The position numbers and the translations under genes were made by a program. DNA of 64,000 nucleotides from Paraburkholderia monticola (lineage in GTDB: Bacteria > Pseudomonadota > Gammaproteobacteria > Burkholderiales > Burkholderiaceae): NCBI RefSeq assembly GCF_001580545.1, contig NZ_LRBG01000008.1:62001-126000 (forward strand), in the 5' to 3' direction. Shown one piece after another: positions 61,789 through 64,000 of this stretch (its first letter is position 1; each line of letters starts with the position of its first letter). The notes beneath the pieces were generated by a model. It saw only the letters and a list, made by a program, of their open reading frames with translations. It was not told the DNA's origin and did not search any database.

Positions 61789-63237
61789 TCATTGCTCATC
61801 AGGTTCCACACCGTTCAACGCATCGCCGAGCAACCCGCTCGCTTCGTCGCCAGGTAACGCTTCGACGTCGCGCAGCTTGCGGTTCATCATGCGCGTGCGC
61901 GTTTCCGCGGCCTCGATCGAGCGCGTGACGGTTTCGAGTTGCGCCTTGGTCCTGGCGAGCACGTCGCCGAATTTGCCGAACTCCGTCTTCACCGCGCCGA
62001 GCACCTGCCACACCTCGCTCGAGCGCTTCTCGATCGCGAGCGTGCGAAAACCCATCTGCAGGCTATTGAGCAACGCGGTCAACGTGGTCGGCCCCGCAAT
62101 CGTCACGCGATAGTCGCGCTGCAGCAGATCGGTGAGCCCAGGCCGCCGCAGCACTTCCGCATACAGGCCTTCGGTCGGCAGAAACAGCAGCGCGAAGTCG
62201 GTCGTATGCGGCGGCGCCACGTACTTCTCCGCGATCGTGCGCGCCTCCGCGCGAATCCGCGCTTCGAGCGCCCGCGATGCTTCCTCGACCGCGACCGGAT
62301 CGGCGCGCTCCTGCGCTTCGATCAGGCGCTCGTAGTCCTCGCGGGGGAATTTGGCGTCGATCGGCAGCCACACCGGCGTATTCGCGCCGCCGGGCTCGGC
62401 GCGCCCCGGCAGACGGATCGCGAACTCCACGCGATCGGCGCTCTTCGGCACCGTCGCGACGTTCTTCGCGTATTGATCGGCGGTCAGCAGTTGTTCGAGC
62501 AAGGCTTCGAGCTGCACTTCCCCCCACGTGCCGCGCGTCTTCACGTTGGTCAGCACGCGCTTCAGATCGCCGACACCGGCCGCCAGCGTCTGCATTTCAC
62601 CGAGTCCGCGATGCACCTGTTCGAGCCGGTCGGACACGAGCTTGAACGATTCGCCGAGCCGCTGTTCGAGCGTGGCGTGCAGTTTTTCGTCGACGGTGCG
62701 GCGCATTTCCTCGAGCCGAGTCGCATTGTTCGCCTCGATGTCCTTCAGGCGCTGCTCGATCGTCGCGCGCACTTCGGCGAAGCGCCGGTCGTTGGCCTCG
62801 GTCAGTTGCCCGAGTTGCAGGCTCAACGTGTCGCCGAACTGCTTCAGCGAGCGGCCCTGTTCGTCGCGTGCCTGCTGCGCCTGCGCCTGCAGGCTGTGAC
62901 GCACGGCATCGAGTTGTTGAGCGAAACCGTCGATCTTGCCGCCCTGCACCGTCGTCATGCTGCTGAACTGCGCGGCGAGCGTCTGCTGAAAATGCGCGAA
63001 GCCGCTGCTTTGCTCGGTGCGCGACACGCGCGCGGTCTCGGCGATGTCGGTGCGCAATTGCCGCTCGAGACGCTCGGCGGTGTGCGCCTGTGCGTCGACG
63101 ACGGCATCGACGCGTTCGTTCAGCATCTCGAACTGCTCATGCTGGTCCGTGCGGTCGTGACCGCGCAACAGCAAGGCCAGTGCGATCACGAGGGCGACCG
63201 CCAGCACCGCGACGGCCGCCACCAGAATCATCGTCAT
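61789..63237 (-). CDS. rmuC: DNA recombination protein RmuC
   Basis: 482 residues. N-terminal membrane helix (MTMILVAAVAVLAVALVIAL), a long coiled coil (about 30-200), then the RmuC nuclease-like domain (ILTNVKTRGTWGEVQLEALL, LPIDAKFPREDYERL, LFLPTEGLYAEVLRRPGL). The family limits DNA inversions and is thought to be a nuclease. ATG 63237 overlaps the stop of the dehydrogenase gene (ATGA), so they form one transcript. Confidence 0.95.
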   Translation of the reverse strand: MTMILVAAVAVLAVALVIALALLLRGHDRTDQHEQFEMLNERVDAVVDAQAHTAERLERQLRTDIAETARVSRTEQSSGFAHFQQTLAAQFSSMTTVQGGKIDGFAQQLDAVRHSLQAQAQQARDEQGRSLKQFGDTLSLQLGQLTEANDRRFAEVRATIEQRLKDIEANNATRLEEMRRTVDEKLHATLEQRLGESFKLVSDRLEQVHRGLGEMQTLAAGVGDLKRVLTNVKTRGTWGEVQLEALLEQLLTADQYAKNVATVPKSADRVEFAIRLPGRAEPGGANTPVWLPIDAKFPREDYERLIEAQERADPVAVEEASRALEARIRAEARTIAEKYVAPPHTTDFALLFLPTEGLYAEVLRRPGLTDLLQRDYRVTIAGPTTLTALLNSLQMGFRTLAIEKRSSEVWQVLGAVKTEFGKFGDVLARTKAQLETVTRSIEAAETRTRMMNRKLRDVEALPGDEASGLLGDALNGVEPDEQ

Positions 63238-64000
63238 GAACGCGCCTTGCCGATCACGTCGGGGTTGATCGGATTCGGCGGCTGACCGGCGCGCGGTCCC
63301 ACGCCTAGCCCGGCGATCAGGTTGTCCGCGGCCAGATTCGCCATGGCGCGGCGCGTGGCTTCCGTTGCGCTCGCGATGTGCGGCGTCAGCACGACGTTCG
63401 GCACATCGAGCAGCGCCGGATTCAGATTCGGCTCGCCCTCGAACACGTCGAGCCCGGCCGCCGCGATGCGCTTGTCACGCAGCGCGTCGGCCAATGCCGC
63501 ATCGTCGACGATGCCGCCGCGCGCGATGTTCGTGAGCGTCGCGCCCGGCTTCATCAGCGCGAGTTCGGCCGCCCCGATCGTGTGGTGATTGTCTTTCGTG
63601 TACGGCAGCACCAGCACCACGTGGTCGGCGCGCCGCAACAGCTCCTCTTTCGACACGTACTCCGCGTTCAGCTCGGCCTCGATCTGCGGCGCAACACGCG
63701 AGCGGTTGTGATAGATGACCCGCATGTTGAAGCCCTGCGCGCGGCGCGCGAGCGCCTGGCCGATACGGCCCATGCCGATCACGCCGAGCGTCGAGCCGTA
63801 CAGGTCGCTGCCGAGGAAGCCGTCGTAGCTCCACTTCTGCCAATGCCCGGCGCGCAGCCAGTGCTCCGATTCAGCGATGCGGCGCGCGGCGGCCATCATC
63901 AGTGCCCAGCCGAAGTCGGCGGTCGATTCGTTCAGCACGTCCGGCGTGTTGGTGCCGAGCACGTTCGCCGCGTTGAACGCGGTCATGTCGAAGTTGTTGT
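63234..64000 (-). CDS. D-2-hydroxyacid dehydrogenase (glyoxylate/hydroxypyruvate reductase-like), 5' end outside window
   Basis: C-terminal 255 residues or so; the frame runs off at base 64000, so the true start is beyond the window (the sequence before Met 63986 reads NNFD, as in complete homologues). NAD(P) loop TLGVIGMGRIGQALARRA, catalytic Arg in NIARGGIVDD, Glu in VFEGEPNLNP and His in LTPHIASAT. It reduces glyoxylate or hydroxypyruvate in the GhrB/GyaR group; exact substrate not decidable. Translationally coupled to rmuC. Confidence 0.93.
   Translation of the reverse strand, partial: NNFDMTAFNAANVLGTNTPDVLNESTADFGWALMMAAARRIAESEHWLRAGHWQKWSYDGFLGSDLYGSTLGVIGMGRIGQALARRAQGFNMRVIYHNRSRVAPQIEAELNAEYVSKEELLRRADHVVLVLPYTKDNHHTIGAAELALMKPGATLTNIARGGIVDDAALADALRDKRIAAAGLDVFEGEPNLNPALLDVPNVVLTPHIASATEATRRAMANLAADNLIAGLGVGPRAGQPPNPINPDVIGKARS

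Overview
This window is a high-GC chromosomal segment of a beta-proteobacterium, almost certainly Burkholderiaceae and most like Paraburkholderia/Burkholderia. The evidence is the gene order gloB-methyltransferase-rnhA-dnaQ-tRNA-Val, the large block nagZ-acpS-pdxJ-recO-era-rnc-lepB-lepA-grx-mucD-rseB-rseA-rpoE-fabF-acpP-fabG-fabD-fabH-plsX-rpmF-yceD, an EarP/EF-P pair with Arg32 in EF-P, and RNase III and RNase E with long low-complexity tails. Nearly everything is core housekeeping. I see no insertion sequence, prophage, CRISPR array or plasmid gene.

Layout. 0-2.9 kb: glyoxalase II (cut by the window start), a methyltransferase, RNase HI, the DNA polymerase III epsilon-type exonuclease and tRNA-Val(CAC). 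3-10.7 kb: two related ABC half-exporters that flank two membrane proteins and a GT4 glycosyltransferase. A possible 28-codon Pro/Arg-rich leader ORF with attenuator-like structure precedes the first exporter. 10.8-13.1 kb: trehalose synthesis (otsA, otsB). 13.5-15.5 kb: a copper-delivery trio for cytochrome oxidase (Sco, PCuAC, CtaG). 15.5-20.1 kb: mixed genes (GNAT, GAF-GGDEF cyclase, TraB/GumN, a secreted protein, an orphan lipoprotein). 20.2-21.5 kb: tRNA-Cys, two identical tRNA-Gly genes and pgsA. 21.6-28.3 kb: uvrC, earP-efp, csbD behind a sigma54-like promoter, and an AAA+ response regulator whose sigma54-contact loop reads GAFGGA instead of GAFTGA.

28.3-48.8 kb is one long minus-strand block in which stop/start overlaps are common. 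It joins fatty-acid and phospholipid synthesis to the envelope-stress sigma factor and its anti-sigma system, then to translation factor LepA, signal peptidase, RNase III, Era, RecO, PdxJ, AcpS and NagZ. A near-consensus sigma70 promoter lies upstream of yceD. Terminator-like hairpins sit inside the block between rpmF and plsX and between acpP and fabF, and a long helix sits just upstream of rnc.

49-57.6 kb: yceF and an RsmI-like methylase, then minus-strand sppA-like, Rieske, HAD phosphatase and rluC genes, then rne with a long leader. 57.8-60.9 kb: molybdenum cofactor genes moaA, mobA, moeA. 61-64 kb: a small membrane protein overlapping a GNAT gene, rmuC, and a D-2-hydroxyacid dehydrogenase cut by the window end.

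I did not find a clearly new multi-gene system. The items most worth checking are regulatory: the leader ORF at 3132, four 9-bp tandem repeats just upstream of rpoE, the csbD promoter beside the GAFGGA regulator, the rnc-proximal helix, and the internal terminators of the fatty-acid block.
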